DNA of 64,000 nucleotides from Chamaecrista fasciculata (Eukaryota; Streptophyta; Magnoliopsida; Fabales; Fabaceae), in NCBI GenBank assembly GCA_003254925.1, contig QANZ01045900.1, forward strand, positions 3,665-67,664. Reading direction: 5' to 3'. Under the pieces are notes generated by a model, which was not told the DNA's origin, did no database searches, and saw nothing but the letters and a program-made list of their open reading frames with translations. A program made the translations under genes and the position numbers. Below, piece after piece: positions 49,697 through 60,614 of this stretch. Numbering within the stretch: position 1 is the stretch's first letter; the number at the start of each line of letters is the position of its first letter.

Positions 49697-50036
49697 GGTC
49701 AAAGTGCAAATTTAGTCCCATATATTTTGCTGAGTTTCCAATTTGGTCTTGTATCTTTTTTTGTTACACTTTTGGTCTCATATCTTTGCAAAAGGTCCCA
49801 ATTTAGTCCCATATTATTTTTTATCTCATATCTTTTGGTTAAGTTGTATAATTGGTCTCATATCTTTGCAAAGTTAATCCTTTTGCAAAGATATGGGATT
49901 ACTTCTGCACCTGACCCAAAGATATAGACAATCCTATAATTAACTCAAAGATATGAGACCAAATCTGCAACAAAAAAATATATAGAACCAAATTGGAAAT
50001 GAGCAAAAGATATGGGACCAAATTTTCATTTTGACC
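49697..50036. mobile_element. Foldback MITE family B, copy 3 (perfect 9-bp TSD)
   Basis: Starts GGTCAAAGTGCAAATTTAG and ends TTTTCATTTTGACC. Direct repeats AATAATATT at 49688-49696 and 50037-50045 are identical. Arms contain TTGGTCTCATATCTTTGC and its complement GCAAAGATATGGGA. This is the best-preserved family B copy and defines its ends. Confidence 0.88.
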
Positions 50037-50045
50037 AATAATATT

Positions 50046-50960
50046 TTACAATTATACCTCTCACGTGAACTATTCCAGTTCAACTCAATACATCTCTGTA
50101 TCATATTATATGGACAAGTTATTTCTTCTTCTTTTTTAATCTTTTTCTCTGTACATGTCTACTCCAAGATAAAAGTAGGTATGGGTATCCCTATTGTTTA
50201 CTGTAGTCATGAGATTGCTGCAAAACTTTTTTTTTTATTGATGGATTGATCCCAAGAGAACATGTATTGTGGTGGCATTTGTCATCGCTGACATTTCAAT
50301 ACTCCCCTACGAGTTCACACTGGCAAGTGACAATTCCACTGATAAAATATGACTTAAAAGGAGTTGAATTGACACAATTAATTTCGTGTATAAGGGTTCA
50401 GATCCTTACTCCGATCTATTGTAAAGAACGTCATGATCGAAGACTTAATAGAGGTTGACCACTTAGGTTGCTTCTTAGTTTATCTTTTTAATAAGTGAAT
50501 AATGCCTTTTTCCAGGTCCAACTTAGAAACGAGAAGGGAATAAAATAACTGAACAAGAAACATGGGTTGGCATCAAGTTGGCCCAAAAGAAAATAAAAAT
50601 GAGTTGGTATCACATCGCGCCAAAAGTAAGGTAAAAAATGGAAGATAGATTGAAGTTGAAGGGCACTTGAAAAATATGTATTATATGAACAGTAGCACAT
50701 GCTCATATCATATGGTATGGAGGTTCAAAGTGTGTTTTCTATTTGGGATTCCCTGCGAGTTTGATTTTGAAATTCCAATAAATTGAAGACCACGATATTT
50801 GATATTTGATATCTGATACATATATATATATACAAGATAAAGGATTGAGTTGTGTAACTAATTTAAAATACTTGAACCACAAAAGCACAAAGGGATTATT
50901 CATTATTGTACACCGTCCATGAGTAATGAGTTTCCACCTAATGTGACAGTCACAGATTCA
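50046..50960. other. Intergenic, nothing recognised
   Basis: No gene or repeat boundary visible. A TA-rich stretch occurs at about 50820-50832. Confidence 0.4.
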
Positions 50961-50994
50961 TCTATCTATCTATCTATCTATCTCAGGCTAGAAA

Positions 50995-51042
<48 letters not shown>
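50961..51042. repeat. (TATC)n and (ATT)n microsatellites
   Basis: A TATC repeat at 50961-50983 is followed after about 12 bp by an ATT repeat at 50995-51042. Both are perfect or nearly so and likely polymorphic. Confidence 0.95.
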
Positions 51043-51044
<2 letters not shown>

Positions 51045-51331
51045 ACTAGTACAACCCCCACTCTAATATTGTAATTTACGACTTTTAAGCATTTGAGAAC
51101 CACCCATATTGAGATTATTGGAGATACAGACAATTCAGTAATTTTTAAAGTGTCAGCGTCAACTCCATTTTTAAAAAGCATCTTTTCTTGATGTTCAGAT
51201 CCTCCGAATTTGACCTCTGAATTCTTCAATAATTCAAAAAGAGATGGGAATGAAACAAATCGTTTCACTTCACTCCTATTGAAAGAGAAATTCAGATAGA
51301 TCAACTATGGAGGATCTAAATTTCCTTTGAT

Positions 51332-51348
51332 TGATCGATCGATCGATC
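51332..51348. repeat. (GATC)n microsatellite
   Basis: About four GATC units, 60 bp downstream of the cytidine deaminase stop codon, probably within its 3' UTR. Confidence 0.85.
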
Positions 51349-51407
51349 ATACCGTATCATCGTAGATAAATAGGGTTAAGAAGCAGAAGTGGAATTAATT
51401 AATTGAA

Positions 51408-52265
51408 TTAATTGCAAACGAAGGTCTTAAACTTGCATTGTGGTGAAATTGCGTTGATCAGCATCTTCGCAGTTTGTTCCTGTTTGACCGGAGCTCCTTC
51501 CTTCTCGACCAACACGGCGGAGACGATTTTATCATAGTCGCCGCCACCGCCGGCGACATAAGCGACCAAAGCAGCCTGAACTGGACCAAGGCTAGGGTTA
51601 TACGCAGCAGATTCCATGTAAAATCCTTTATAGATATTTCCATCAGAATCCATAAGAGCAACACCAGAAGGCGATCCACTATACGGAGAATGAGATTTGT
51701 TCGCCGCCTCTAGTGCCGCATACTTCAATTTAGGCGAATCTAATAAATCTTCGTCTTCATCGTCGGAGAATGAGAAGGATAAGCCATTGTGACGAGGCTC
51801 CATAAGGAGAGGGACGTTATCGGGAAGAAGATCGTGAGGTCCGAAAGGTTGAGAGAGGAAGGAAGAAAGAGGGGTGAATTTAGGGTTAGGGTGGGAAGTG
51901 ATGAGGAGATTGATGTTCTCAGCGTGGCGAAGTTCTTGGAGGAATTGACGGCAATGGCCGCAAGGAGGGGCGGAGACGGCGAGGAAATCGAGGTTGGATT
52001 CGGCATTGAGGAGGAGATTTGTGAGGAGGAATTGTTCGGCGTGAACGGAGTGGTGGAGAGGGAGGCCGGGGAATTCGAGGTTGACGCCGAGGTAGAGGCG
52101 GCCGGAGGAGGCTTTTCCGATGGCGGCGACGAAGTAGTTGGAGATGGGAGGGCGAGCTAGGGTTTGAGACGAGAGGACCAGGGATGTGAGGAGTTTTGGG
52201 AGAGGGAGGGAGGAAGATTGGGCTTCAGAGGCTTCGATCACGAATTTCGGATGAGGATGATCCAT
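51408..52265 (-). CDS. CDA1: Cytidine deaminase, intronless
   Basis: Zinc enzyme converting cytidine/deoxycytidine to uridine/deoxyuridine in cytosolic pyrimidine salvage (family knowledge). One open frame of 285 aa, the usual size for the plant two-domain enzyme (about 300). The N-terminal catalytic domain has the substrate loop GVNLEFPGLPLHHSVHAEQ with the zinc/catalytic His75-Ala-Glu77, and the second zinc motif PPCGHCRQF with Cys102 and Cys105. The C-terminal domain (about 175-285, LKYAALEAANKSHSPYSG, GFYMESAAYNPSLGPVQAA) is the degenerate partner domain without the Cys pair, as in dimeric CDAs. The ATG lies in a purine-rich leader. The long antisense frame over this gene (51789-52160) is a shadow of its GC-rich codons. 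Confidence 0.95.
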   Translation of the reverse strand: MDHPHPKFVIEASEAQSSSLPLPKLLTSLVLSSQTLARPPISNYFVAAIGKASSGRLYLGVNLEFPGLPLHHSVHAEQFLLTNLLLNAESNLDFLAVSAPPCGHCRQFLQELRHAENINLLITSHPNPKFTPLSSFLSQPFGPHDLLPDNVPLLMEPRHNGLSFSFSDDEDEDLLDSPKLKYAALEAANKSHSPYSGSPSGVALMDSDGNIYKGFYMESAAYNPSLGPVQAALVAYVAGGGGDYDKIVSAVLVEKEGAPVKQEQTAKMLINAISPQCKFKTFVCN

Positions 52266-52438
52266 TGTTGGATTGGATTGGGGATAGAATTGAGAATAAT
52301 GGAGAGAGATTTGATTTGATTTGATTTCAGAGAGAGAATTAGGGAATTAGGGTTTCAGAGATGGAGCGATAAAGATGAAGAAGATGAAGAAGATGAAGGA
52401 AGAAAGAGGGGGGAGGGAAGAAGGTCTCAACCCAGTTC

Positions 52439-52446
52439 TATATATA
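52439..52446 (-). promoter_or_regulatory. Putative TATA box of CDA1
   Basis: TATATATA at this place reads CTATATATAGAAC on the minus strand, about 175 nt upstream of the CDA1 ATG. The leader between them is GA/CT-rich. Position and context fit a core promoter, but no transcription data are available. Confidence 0.5.
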
Positions 52447-52502
52447 GAGAGAAGAGATGGAAAGAAGGGGGTGGTCTTCTATGTCACTCCACTTTTTTTT
52501 CT

Positions 52503-53145
52503 CTTTACTCATTTTGGTACTCAAATTTCTACATTTATTTTGTTTTGATTCTCAAAATGTAATTTATATAGTTTCTATCATTTTTTTTATTAAATTATTG
52601 GTATCTCTCGCTTATTCGTGTAATGGTCTAAACGAAGACTAATCACACTCGGATCTCAGTAGCGAAAGAGTTAAAATTCTCCCAACAATGTCCATTCCAG
52701 AGATCGAACATGGGTCACTCTCACTTAGGGTATAGCTCGCCAACCACTACACCACACACTTGTTAGTTTTTCTATCATTATTTTTAACTTGGACAGTTGA
52801 AAAAGATAATTTATCTGTTTCATATGTATTATATAATAAGTGAATTGTTAGAGAAAGAAATTTATTTTTACTATTTAAAAGAAAAATTAACAATAAATTT
52901 ATTTCTAATTTGTGAATAAGAAGAAATATTTTTTTCTTTTTCTCTGGTCAATTCACTTATCATGACACATATAATTGAAAAATAATCTATCTCAGCTATT
53001 TAAGTTATAAACTGATAGTAGAAATTACACAAAATCATATTTTGGCATCAAAACGGAACAAATATGAAAATTTAAAGACTAAAATAAAAGAAAAAATAGT
53101 TGTAAGATCAAAATGAAACTAATCCTATGATTTGAGGATCAAAAT
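52503..53145. repeat. Family G foldback interrupted by a SINE
   Basis: The left arm ACTCATTTTGGTACTCAAA pairs with the right arm TTTGAGGATCAAAATAG. The right half (52790-53145) shares words such as TTCACTTATCATGACACATA with other family G copies. The SINE at 52625-52768 sits in the left arm, hence inserted later. No duplication was read. Confidence 0.6.
52625..52768 (-). mobile_element. tRNA-derived SINE (minus strand)
   Basis: On the minus strand the head reads GTGTGTGGTGTAGTGGTTGG with an A-box (TGGTGTAGTGG), then CGAGCTATACCC and a B-box CATGTTCGATCTC about 35 nt further. A non-tRNA body follows (ATTTTAACTCTTTCGCTAC). This is the best copy of the family also seen at 13325-13485 and 14990-15056. 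Confidence 0.65.
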
Positions 53146-53399
53146 AGTTTTTTTATATATATATTTAATTATTTGTTGCCAACGAAATGGGAAGGGGAAC
53201 ACTCATTTCAACAACATACCTCTACTCTTTTCTTTTTTTAATAAGCTATATCGTGTACCATACATCTTTATTATATTATCTTCATATTTACATTTATGCT
53301 TTAGAATTAATATGAAAACATAATATTTCTAAAGTATAACTATTTTGTAGTATTATGGTTTGTAGCTTTTTATTAAAATTTTTATCATTTTTATATTTC

Positions 53400-54290
53400 G
53401 GCCAAACTATAATCTTGGTCTCTTATATTTATGATAGATTGTGATCCAAATTTTTTATTAATTTTTCTTTTCTAATTTTGATCCTTTAAATTTTTTAAAA
53501 GTTTTACTCATTAATTTAAACAATTGATTGTTGTTGTATTTCTTCCGTTTCAAATTTAAATACAACAACTCTCAAATTAGATGATGCTTTTGATAAGTCA
53601 TTTCTTAACCTAGTTGATGTCATCAACAATAACGTAAAATTGAGCTCCAAAAGTGGATCGCTCATTGGTGAAGTCGGTCATATCTCTCTTGTTTTATGTC
53701 CGATTGCGACGAGTTTGAAGCTACAAGTTACTCTTGACAAGTTATTTTCTACCTAATTGGGATCATTAACAAATGAGATCAAATCAAACTCGAAAATGGT
53801 TCTAGAACAAAAAGTTGAAAATTATAGAAAATCACTTTTATACCCAATTTGACCTCATTTGTTGATGGTCTCAATTGGACAAAAAAAAAAAGACTTGTTT
53901 TGAGTAACTTGTAGCTCTGAATTCGCAGCAATCGAACTTGAAATGAGATAGATATAACCAACTTTGTTCGTTAGACTATGAAACGAGTGTCTTATTTTCG
54001 GAGCTCAATTTGACCATATTTATTGACGGTTTCAATTGGACAAAAAAAAAAGACTCGTAAAAATTAATATGCAAGTCATGACTTCTCACTTTCGAACTTG
54101 AAAAAAAAATATATGATTATGTTCAGTCATTGGAAGTAATTAAGGAGGAAAACTTTTGAGAAACTTGGATAACGAAAAATTGCAACATAAATGATGAAGA
54201 TCTGTATTGCAAGTTCGCAACTTAACCTAAAGTTAAGAAATAAAAACTGCACTTGGGCCTTACATTTTTTTTTTATCATTTTTGGGTAAT
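53400..54290. repeat. Diverged foldback related to family A
   Basis: Contains several alternating copies of family A interior motifs: CATATCTCTCTTG, GACGAGTTTGAAGCTAC, CTTGAAATGAGATAGATAT and 'AATTTGACCTCATTTGTTGA'-like words, in both orientations. Ends are not clear. Non-coding. Confidence 0.5.
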
Positions 54291-54354
54291 ATTTTTGCAT
54301 CTCATTTTTAGTACAAAAAATTAGTATCAATAAATAATGGTATTTTTGCCAACA

Positions 54355-54545
54355 AAGGTTGGCTTAGTTGGTAAAGAGTTGACTCAACCTATAAGGTTGT
54401 GAGTTCGATTCCTGCTGCTGATGTGATGGCCTTGTTGATAAGTGATTTGTAAGTATCTCTGTAAACGTTCATAAAGCATGAAGGCCTGCTCTGGCCTTGA
54501 TAAGCCCCTGAGGCCTAACTCACTTAAACCTTTTGTAACAAAAAA
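54355..54545 (+). mobile_element. tRNA-derived SINE (plus strand)
   Basis: A-box TGGCTTAGTTGG at 54360-54371 and B-box AGTTCGATTCC at 54402-54412, with tRNA-like spacing. A body of about 120 bp ends CCTTTTGTAACAAAAAAA. The 3' end TTGTAAC followed by A resembles the plant Au-type SINE terminus (family knowledge). Flanks show only a rough AATAAATA repeat. It is not a functional tRNA, since the acceptor stem does not close. Confidence 0.75.
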
Positions 54546-54902
54546 ATAAATAAATACTGATTTTTTTTTGTCTATTTTAGCTTATGTGGTTTATCCTAAC
54601 TAATTTAGATTTAATTTATACTGTGCACCTAATTATAATAGGAGAATCTCCATAAACATAATTATTTTTACATAATCTTAAACTTAATATATTATTTAAA
54701 TGATATTGAGCCGCTTACGGCTTACCTCTCATCATACTAGTGCTAGTTCAATAAATAATGTTTATATGATTTTTTTTCTCCCAAAAGTTCATCACAAAAA
54801 TAAAATAAACACGAGGAAAAAAATATGAAGAAGAAACACAAGGGAATAAAAAAAAGCAAAACAAAGAATAAAGTAACAAATGTGAATTAGCTCAGATATA
54901 TA

Positions 54903-55034
54903 TCTTATATTATATGGTTTTATTGAAATTCATTCTTTTTAAGCCAAAACCTCATTTAGATCCACAATGTTTACTATCAATTTCATTTAGATCCTTAATA
55001 TTTATGTGCCCGGTAAGGCACGCAAAGCCCCTAA
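54903..55034 (+). mobile_element. Short non-autonomous Helitron, copy 3
   Basis: Begins TCTTATATTATATGG after A and ends with the hairpin GTGCCCGGTAAGGCAC, a short spacer and CTAA followed by T. Only 132 bp; the interior differs from copies 1 and 2 while the termini match. Confidence 0.75.
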
Positions 55035-55576
55035 TATATATATATATATATATATATTGGCCTGCATTAGCTCACAAATATTGAATTAATTAACTTGTCC
55101 AAATCCAAAATACTTTGTAAAGAGGGTGAATACCAAATATGCACATTTTCGGAGCAACTGTCTTTGCTAGTTGATTTGCTACAAGGTTTTATCTTCTTGT
55201 TGATAGAATGAAACTATAATAGACAACATCATCAATTATGGATCAACATTGAATTTAACTATTTAATAAAGAACTATCTAGTGATTTGTGATTTTTTGAT
55301 AAAAGAAGGTCCAAATAATTAGACGTTATAAATGTATAAATTGATTGAAAGTTTGTTTTATTGTAACAAAAAAATGATCGATGCCAATATATCGTGTTGT
55401 CATCGTTTAATTTGTGTAGTTTACTTTACATTATACATTGGCTCTTGAACTCGTGTAAATGGTGAGGAATCTTCCCTTGCGAGATTAAATATTTAAATTT
55501 TTAATAGCTCTTCGTGTACTGTATTTGACCTTACACCATAATTTCATAATTAATATTTGGGTGTATATCTCTCAGT
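55035..55576. other. Intergenic, AT-rich, nothing recognised
   Basis: Begins with a (TA)n run at 55034-55058. No gene visible. Confidence 0.4.
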
Positions 55577-55965
55577 AAAAAAAAATACATATTTCATCCT
55601 CAAATTTTATATTAATTTTTTAATTTGGTCTTAAATTTATTTATTGTCAATTTTGTCTTAAATATTTTACTTTTTAATTGATTTTATCTTTTTTTTCTTA
55701 CTTCATCCGATGAATTAATAGCAGACTTCATATAACTAATGACATATGATATAAAATTATAAAATTGTTAAAAAAAATTAAATCTTAATTTAAATTAAAA
55801 ATCACAATAGAATTTGTTATTAATTTATTGGATACAATTAGACAAATGATTAAATCGACTAAAACGTAAAGCTTTGGGGATGAGATTGACAATAAACAAA
55901 TTTTAAGCATGAAATTTAAAATTAATGTAAAATTAGGGACGAAAAATGTGTTTTTGTCAATAAAA
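55577..55965. repeat. Foldback element, diverged
   Basis: The left arm AAAAATACATATTTCATCC pairs with the right arm GACGAAAAATGTGTTTTTG. Inner words TTAATTTTTTAATTTGG and AAATTTAAAATTAATG are roughly complementary. No coding. Confidence 0.55.
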
Positions 55966-56189
55966 AATATTAGTATTATATACTAAAACTAATAATAATA
56001 TTAACGCGTGTAAATGTAATTTTAGTATATGTAAATTCTAATAATACACTTGATCCTTCTTCGTGGTGTAGAAATGGAGAAATTAAACTATAATTAATCT
56101 AATTATAATGTATTGAGTAAGTAGTTGATTAATTCTTAAAATATGACTCCTTACTTATGTTTACTATCATAAAAACTGAAAAGACAAAA

Positions 56190-56520
56190 ATATTTTTGGT
56201 ACCTCTAAAATATAGAATAATTTTTAGTTATATCCTTAAAGTTTTTTTTTTGGGATCAATCGTATCCCAAAGTATGAGATTATTTTCAATTGTACTCTAA
56301 AAATCTATTTTTTCAATTATACCCCTAACATTTTCTTTTTGGTGTTAAATGTATTTCTAATTTTTTTTGTCAATTGTATCATCAAAATTGGAGGTACAAT
56401 TAATAAAAAAAAATTTGAGGGCACATCTGATATTTTAAAGATACAATTAATTTAAAAATAACTTTAAAGATATAACTAAAAATAATTCTATACTTTAATG
56501 GTACCTAAAATTACTTTTGC
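56190..56520. repeat. Foldback element, 'GGTACC' arms
   Basis: The left arm TTTTTGGTACCTCTAAAATA pairs with the right arm ACTTTAATGGTACCTAAAA. Inner AGTTATATCCTTAAAG pairs with CTTTAAAGATATAACT. About 330 bp, non-coding. Confidence 0.7.
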
Positions 56521-56650
56521 AAAACTTTAGTTATATATATATATATATATATTTAACACCTTAGTTCCAAACTTGTGCTATTTGATGCTCTTTTGATTCT
56601 GCAAAAGTCAGAACAGAAGGCGCAGTCATTTCCACGTCCTTTACCCACTG

Positions 56651-58092
56651 AGGGTGTGTTTGGGTGAGCATTATAAAGTCATTATAATCCCATTACAATT
56701 TCATTATCCCTATTTTCATTACATAACTTAAGCTACAGTGCTATTTGGGTGTTTGTTTTTCAATTATAAAGTCATTACAAAAATTACACTTCATTACAAA
56801 CTCATTTCATTACATATTTCATACCCAATTACTAACATACCCCTACTCAAATACCTATAATTACCTATACTCTAATACAAATATAAAAAAACTATTTAGC
56901 AAAATAGTAATTTTCAATACCCTCATTTATTACACTTACAACTTTCTCTCTCCACTCATCATTTTTTTCTTTTTTCTTCCTCTTTTTCTTATTCACCCTC
57001 TCTCTCTCACATATATATTTTATAATTATAATATATATATATATATATTATCAACACCACACACTCATATATATATATATATATATTTTATAATTATAAT
57101 ATATATTTATATATACATTTCGGCCAAAATAAAATATTTTAACATATATATAATGTGTATATATATTATAATAATATAATGAATTCAATGTGTATATGAT
57201 TATTTATATTATAATAATATAAATAATCATATTATATTATACTATATATAATTTATAATTTATATTAATTTAAAATAAATTAATTCAACTCATGTTATTT
57301 ACATTTTAGTCCATGATATAAAATATATAATTCAGACGCCAAAAATATACATTTTGGTCTCTCCTCCAGTATATATATGGGTATACGAGAGAGGCGGATA
57401 GTGGAAGAAGAGTGGATGGTGCGATGTGCTCATGCGTGAAGATCAATGGTCATATTATTACCCGCAAAAAGACAAACCGTTTTGATTAATATATAATTTT
57501 TGGTCCCACATTTTTTTCGTGGATAACATTTTGGTCCTTCAATTTATTTTTTGGAGGAAAGTTTGCAATATAGAAACCCAATCGTTGATGAATGCAATTT
57601 TTTACGGGTCAAGAGATATATTTCACTTTCGTAAGGACCGATTCGTTCAATTTATATAAAATCATAGACCAAATGGTAGGTTTTTAAAAATTTTCATGTT
57701 ATTTACATTTTGGTCCTTTCATTTCATTACATAATACTACTCCAACCTTCATTACAAATATTCACATCTAGCACAAATTCCGAGACAATTTCATTACCAT
57801 TTCATTTCATAACCACCACAAAAGTCAAAATATTATTTTTTTTATTTCTATCTATTTCCATTATCAATTATCAATTATACCCCTATACAATTTAAAAAAA
57901 CCCATATATTTATTTCAACCAACCACAATCATTACATACCCTTTTTCATAATTTCACATCCTATTTTTTTCATTACATCTCAAATTAATCCAAACACCAT
58001 TTTCATTACATTTTCATTACATAATTTTCTCATTACCATTTCATTACATAAAATCATCATTTCATTACCTACTTCTAATCCAAACACACCCT
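56651..58092. mobile_element. PIF/Harbinger-like element with nested AT-rich sequence
   Basis: The left end GGGTGTGTTTGGGTGAGC and the right end CTAATCCAAACACACCC are inverted and flanked by TGA and TTA, close to the 3-bp duplication of PIF/Harbinger elements. Subterminal ATTACATTTTCATTAC-type repeats are plentiful on both sides. The centre includes (TA)n tracts (about 57030-57180) and a 'CATTTTGGTCC' foldback near 57300-57715. The 144-residue frame at 56745-57179 is low-complexity and not a gene. Confidence 0.55.
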
Positions 58093-58189
58093 TAGTAGAG
58101 CAGCAAGCACGCATGGACGAAAGTAATTGCAATCAGCAAACATTATTTGTATATATATATATAGAAAAGTAAACTAACAATTTCATCCA

Positions 58190-59290
58190 TAACGGTGTGT
58201 TTGGATTGGGGAGATTGGGGGAGAAGGAGAGAGGAGGGGGAGAATAGAAAACTCTTTTGGGGAGAGAGATAATGAAGGGAGAGAGGAGGGAGGATGATGA
58301 AGGATTTAAATTGTAGCTTAAATTTGAAACAGAAGATTTTAGAACTCTACCCTTTTTTTTTTAATAATTTTTAATTTAAATATTCATTATGGTCTTCAAA
58401 TTATGAGGTTAGTTTTGTTTTGGTCCTCTAGTTATTTTTTGTTCTGTTTTGATTCTCAAACTATCTTTTGTATTATTTTGGTCCTCAAACTATTTTTTAT
58501 TTTATTTTGGTCCTCAAACTATTTCTTTTTCCATTTTGGTCGTAAAAATACGGCTCGGGTTAGCCCGGTCGAAAAAATTAAGCTCGGCCCGGTTAGGCCA
58601 AAAAAATACGGCTCGCCTCGGGCTGGCCCGGTCGAAAAAATTAAGCTCGACCCGATCAGGTCGAAAAAATACGGCTTGGGCCGGCCCGGTTGAAAAAATT
58701 CAACTTGGGTCGACTCGGTCAAAAAAATTTTAGCTTGGGCCGGTCCAGTCGAAAAAATTCAGCTTAGGCCTGCCCGGTCAAAGAAATTCGGCTCAAGCTG
58801 TCGCGGTTGAAAAAATTGGGCTCGGGTCGGCCTGGTCGAAAAATTGGGCTCGGCTCGGCCCGGTCGAAAATTTGGGCTCGGCCCCGCCAGGTCGAAAAAA
58901 TACAGTTTGGCCTTGCCTGGTCGCAAAAATTCGGCTCTCCCCGGCCCAATTGAAAAAAATCGGCTCGGCCCGGCCCGATCGTAAAAGTTAGGCTCGGTTA
59001 GAAAAAATTAACATTTCTATTAATTTATTTATGTTAATTAAATAATTAATCTGATATTGCTTAATCTTTATATTAAAAAAAGTCAGATTTTTTTAATTTT
59101 CTAAACAATATTAAAAGGGGGTAAAATAGTAAATTGACACTAATGTCAAAACTTAATCTTTCAATATCCTTTACTTCATATTTTTTATAATCCAAACAAG
59201 GGGGAGAGATTGAGAGGATTAATCTCCCCTCCTCTCCCCCTCCAATCTCCTCCCTCCCCTCCCCCTCCTTAAATCCAAAAAAACCCTAAA
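58190..59290. mobile_element. GA/CT-rich MITE-like element interrupted by a minisatellite
   Basis: The left end GGTGTGTTTGGATTGGGG with GGGAGAGAGGAGGG arms pairs with right CTCCCCTCCTCTCCCCC arms and a terminal AAATCCAAAAAAACCC. Inside lie a 'GGTCCTCAAACTATTTTTT' arm (58384-58545) and the GC-rich minisatellite. It resembles the block at 43110-43345. Confidence 0.5.
58551..59000. repeat. GC-rich minisatellite, about 16 units of 28-31 bp
   Basis: Consensus about CGGCTCGGCCCGGCCCGGTC followed by GAAAAAATT, repeated roughly 16 times with 10-25% divergence by eye. The base composition contrasts sharply with the AT-rich neighbourhood. Open frames on both strands (KKLSSARLG and PYFFDL types) are translations of the repeat. 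It is not a CRISPR array: units are contiguous and no unique spacers exist. Confidence 0.9.
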
Positions 59291-59296
59291 AGTTTA

Positions 59297-59520
59297 CCAA
59301 ACTTATCAGTCATTAAAATATTGAAATGTATAATTTAATTTCTAAAAATATAAAAGAATATATTAATTAGTCTTTTTTATGGATTGAATAATATACCTCT
59401 TTAATCTTTCAGAGACTAAAAAGTATACCCTTTAATCTTTCAGAAATTAAATGTATATTTTAATCTTTTAAAGATTGAGTTGTTAGCTTAATGATCTTTC
59501 AAAGATCAAATTATTAGTTT
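59297..59520. repeat. Foldback element family H, copy 2
   Basis: Built of 'AATTTAATTTCTAAAAATA', 'TTTAATCTTTCAGAGACTAAA' and 'GATCTTTCAAAGATCAAA' segments like 3080-3320. It directly adjoins the Helitron pair. Confidence 0.5.
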
Positions 59521-59524
59521 ATTA

Positions 59525-60005
59525 TCTATATCTTATATTATATGGCTCCACCCCTTTCTGGTAGTCCACATTTTAAAACTATAGTACAAAATTAATAATA
59601 AGAGAAAAATTATTATTTGATCCCTTCTTTTTTACTGAGTTAACGATTTAGTCCCTCGTTTATTTTACATACATATTTGCGTGCCCGTTAGGACACGCAA
59701 AACCTCTAGTTATATTATATGTGTGAGGGTGCTTTTGGTTGGTAAAAAATAATTAAATTAAAAAAAATAAGAAATAAACATGTGGAACTTGATAATTGAC
59801 TAACTCTATAGATAATGGGAGAGAGAAAATAGTAGATGAGATTTAAGAAAGTGAAAACTTATTATTTAGTCTTTTAATTTTCACACTTCCAACGATTTAG
59901 TCCTTGAATAATAGAAATATACTTTTTAGTCACTGAATAACTACAAATATCAAATCAAACGTTATATACATTTTTCCGTGCCTTAACGGGAATGGAAAGC
60001 CCTAG
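59525..60005 (+). mobile_element. Short Helitron, copy 4, apparently split by copy 2
   Basis: The 3' end has the hairpin CCGTGCCTTAACGGGAATGG, a spacer and CTAG followed by T (60002-60005). If the Helitron at 59531-59709 is removed, the sequence before it joins as TCTATA + TTATATTATATG, a Helitron-like 5' end after A at 59524. That would make a 302-bp element. The 3' end is well supported; the 5' end is inference. Confidence 0.55.
59531..59709 (+). mobile_element. Short non-autonomous Helitron, copy 2
   Basis: Begins TCTTATATTATATGGCTCCA after A (59530). The hairpin GCGTGCCCGTTAGGACACGC is at 59679-59698, CTAG at 59706-59709, then T. 179 bp, collinear with copy 1 (18167-18342, minus) across the whole length. 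Confidence 0.85.
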
Positions 60006-60614
60006 TATATATATATATATATATATGAGAATTTCACGTGAAAATAAGTGTATTTAGATAAAATAATTTTTTTAAAAAAAATAAGTTTTTAAAAATTAAT
60101 CGATCTTTCAAACATATCAAAGTTATAAAAAAATCATTTATTTTTAAAAAATTACTTTTTAATCTAAATTTATCTTATTTATTAAAAAAAATAATTTATT
60201 TTCGACAAATTACTTTTTAATCTAAAGACACCATTTATTAATTGTTGAATAAGAAGCAAACATTAAACTGTTACATTCCATATATATAATTGAGAAATTA
60301 ATTAAATTTGATGGCAGTGTAGTATATAGAGCATTCTGAAGAAAGTATTGATCCCCGGTTCATAGGACAAGCAAACCTTGCTCATCTTTCTTTCCACTGA
60401 TCTAAGTTGAGTACCCATGAAATCTTTTGTTGCGTTTTATGTTAATATTTTTAAGAGTTGTAATATGTGTCAACTAACTTTATAAATGCTGTTAAGTTTT
60501 TCGCGTCTTTAACTAATAACCTGAGTAATACCATAGACTCTCATACCATGATAACATATATAACTCCTAAACTACTCTATGTTTTTTCTTTACCATTTTT
60601 TTATATGTAAAAAA
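60006..60614. other. Intergenic, AT-rich, nothing recognised
   Basis: Starts with a (TA)n run. No gene or clear element boundary. Confidence 0.4.

Noticed and set aside
51789..52160. 123-residue plus-strand frame opposite CDA1
   Set aside because: Glu/Gly-rich shadow of the deaminase codons; the minus frame carries the catalytic HAE and PCGHC motifs.
54360..54412. tRNA gene
   Set aside because: A-box and B-box are present, but the acceptor stem does not pair and a SINE-like body with a TTGTAAC-A tail follows.
56745..57179. 144-residue hydrophobic frame
   Set aside because: Low-complexity Ile/Tyr/Phe translation of (TA)n and ATTAC repeats inside a transposable element.
58551..59000. CRISPR-like array
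   Set aside because: Eukaryotic sequence; units are contiguous and there are no unique spacers. It is a minisatellite.
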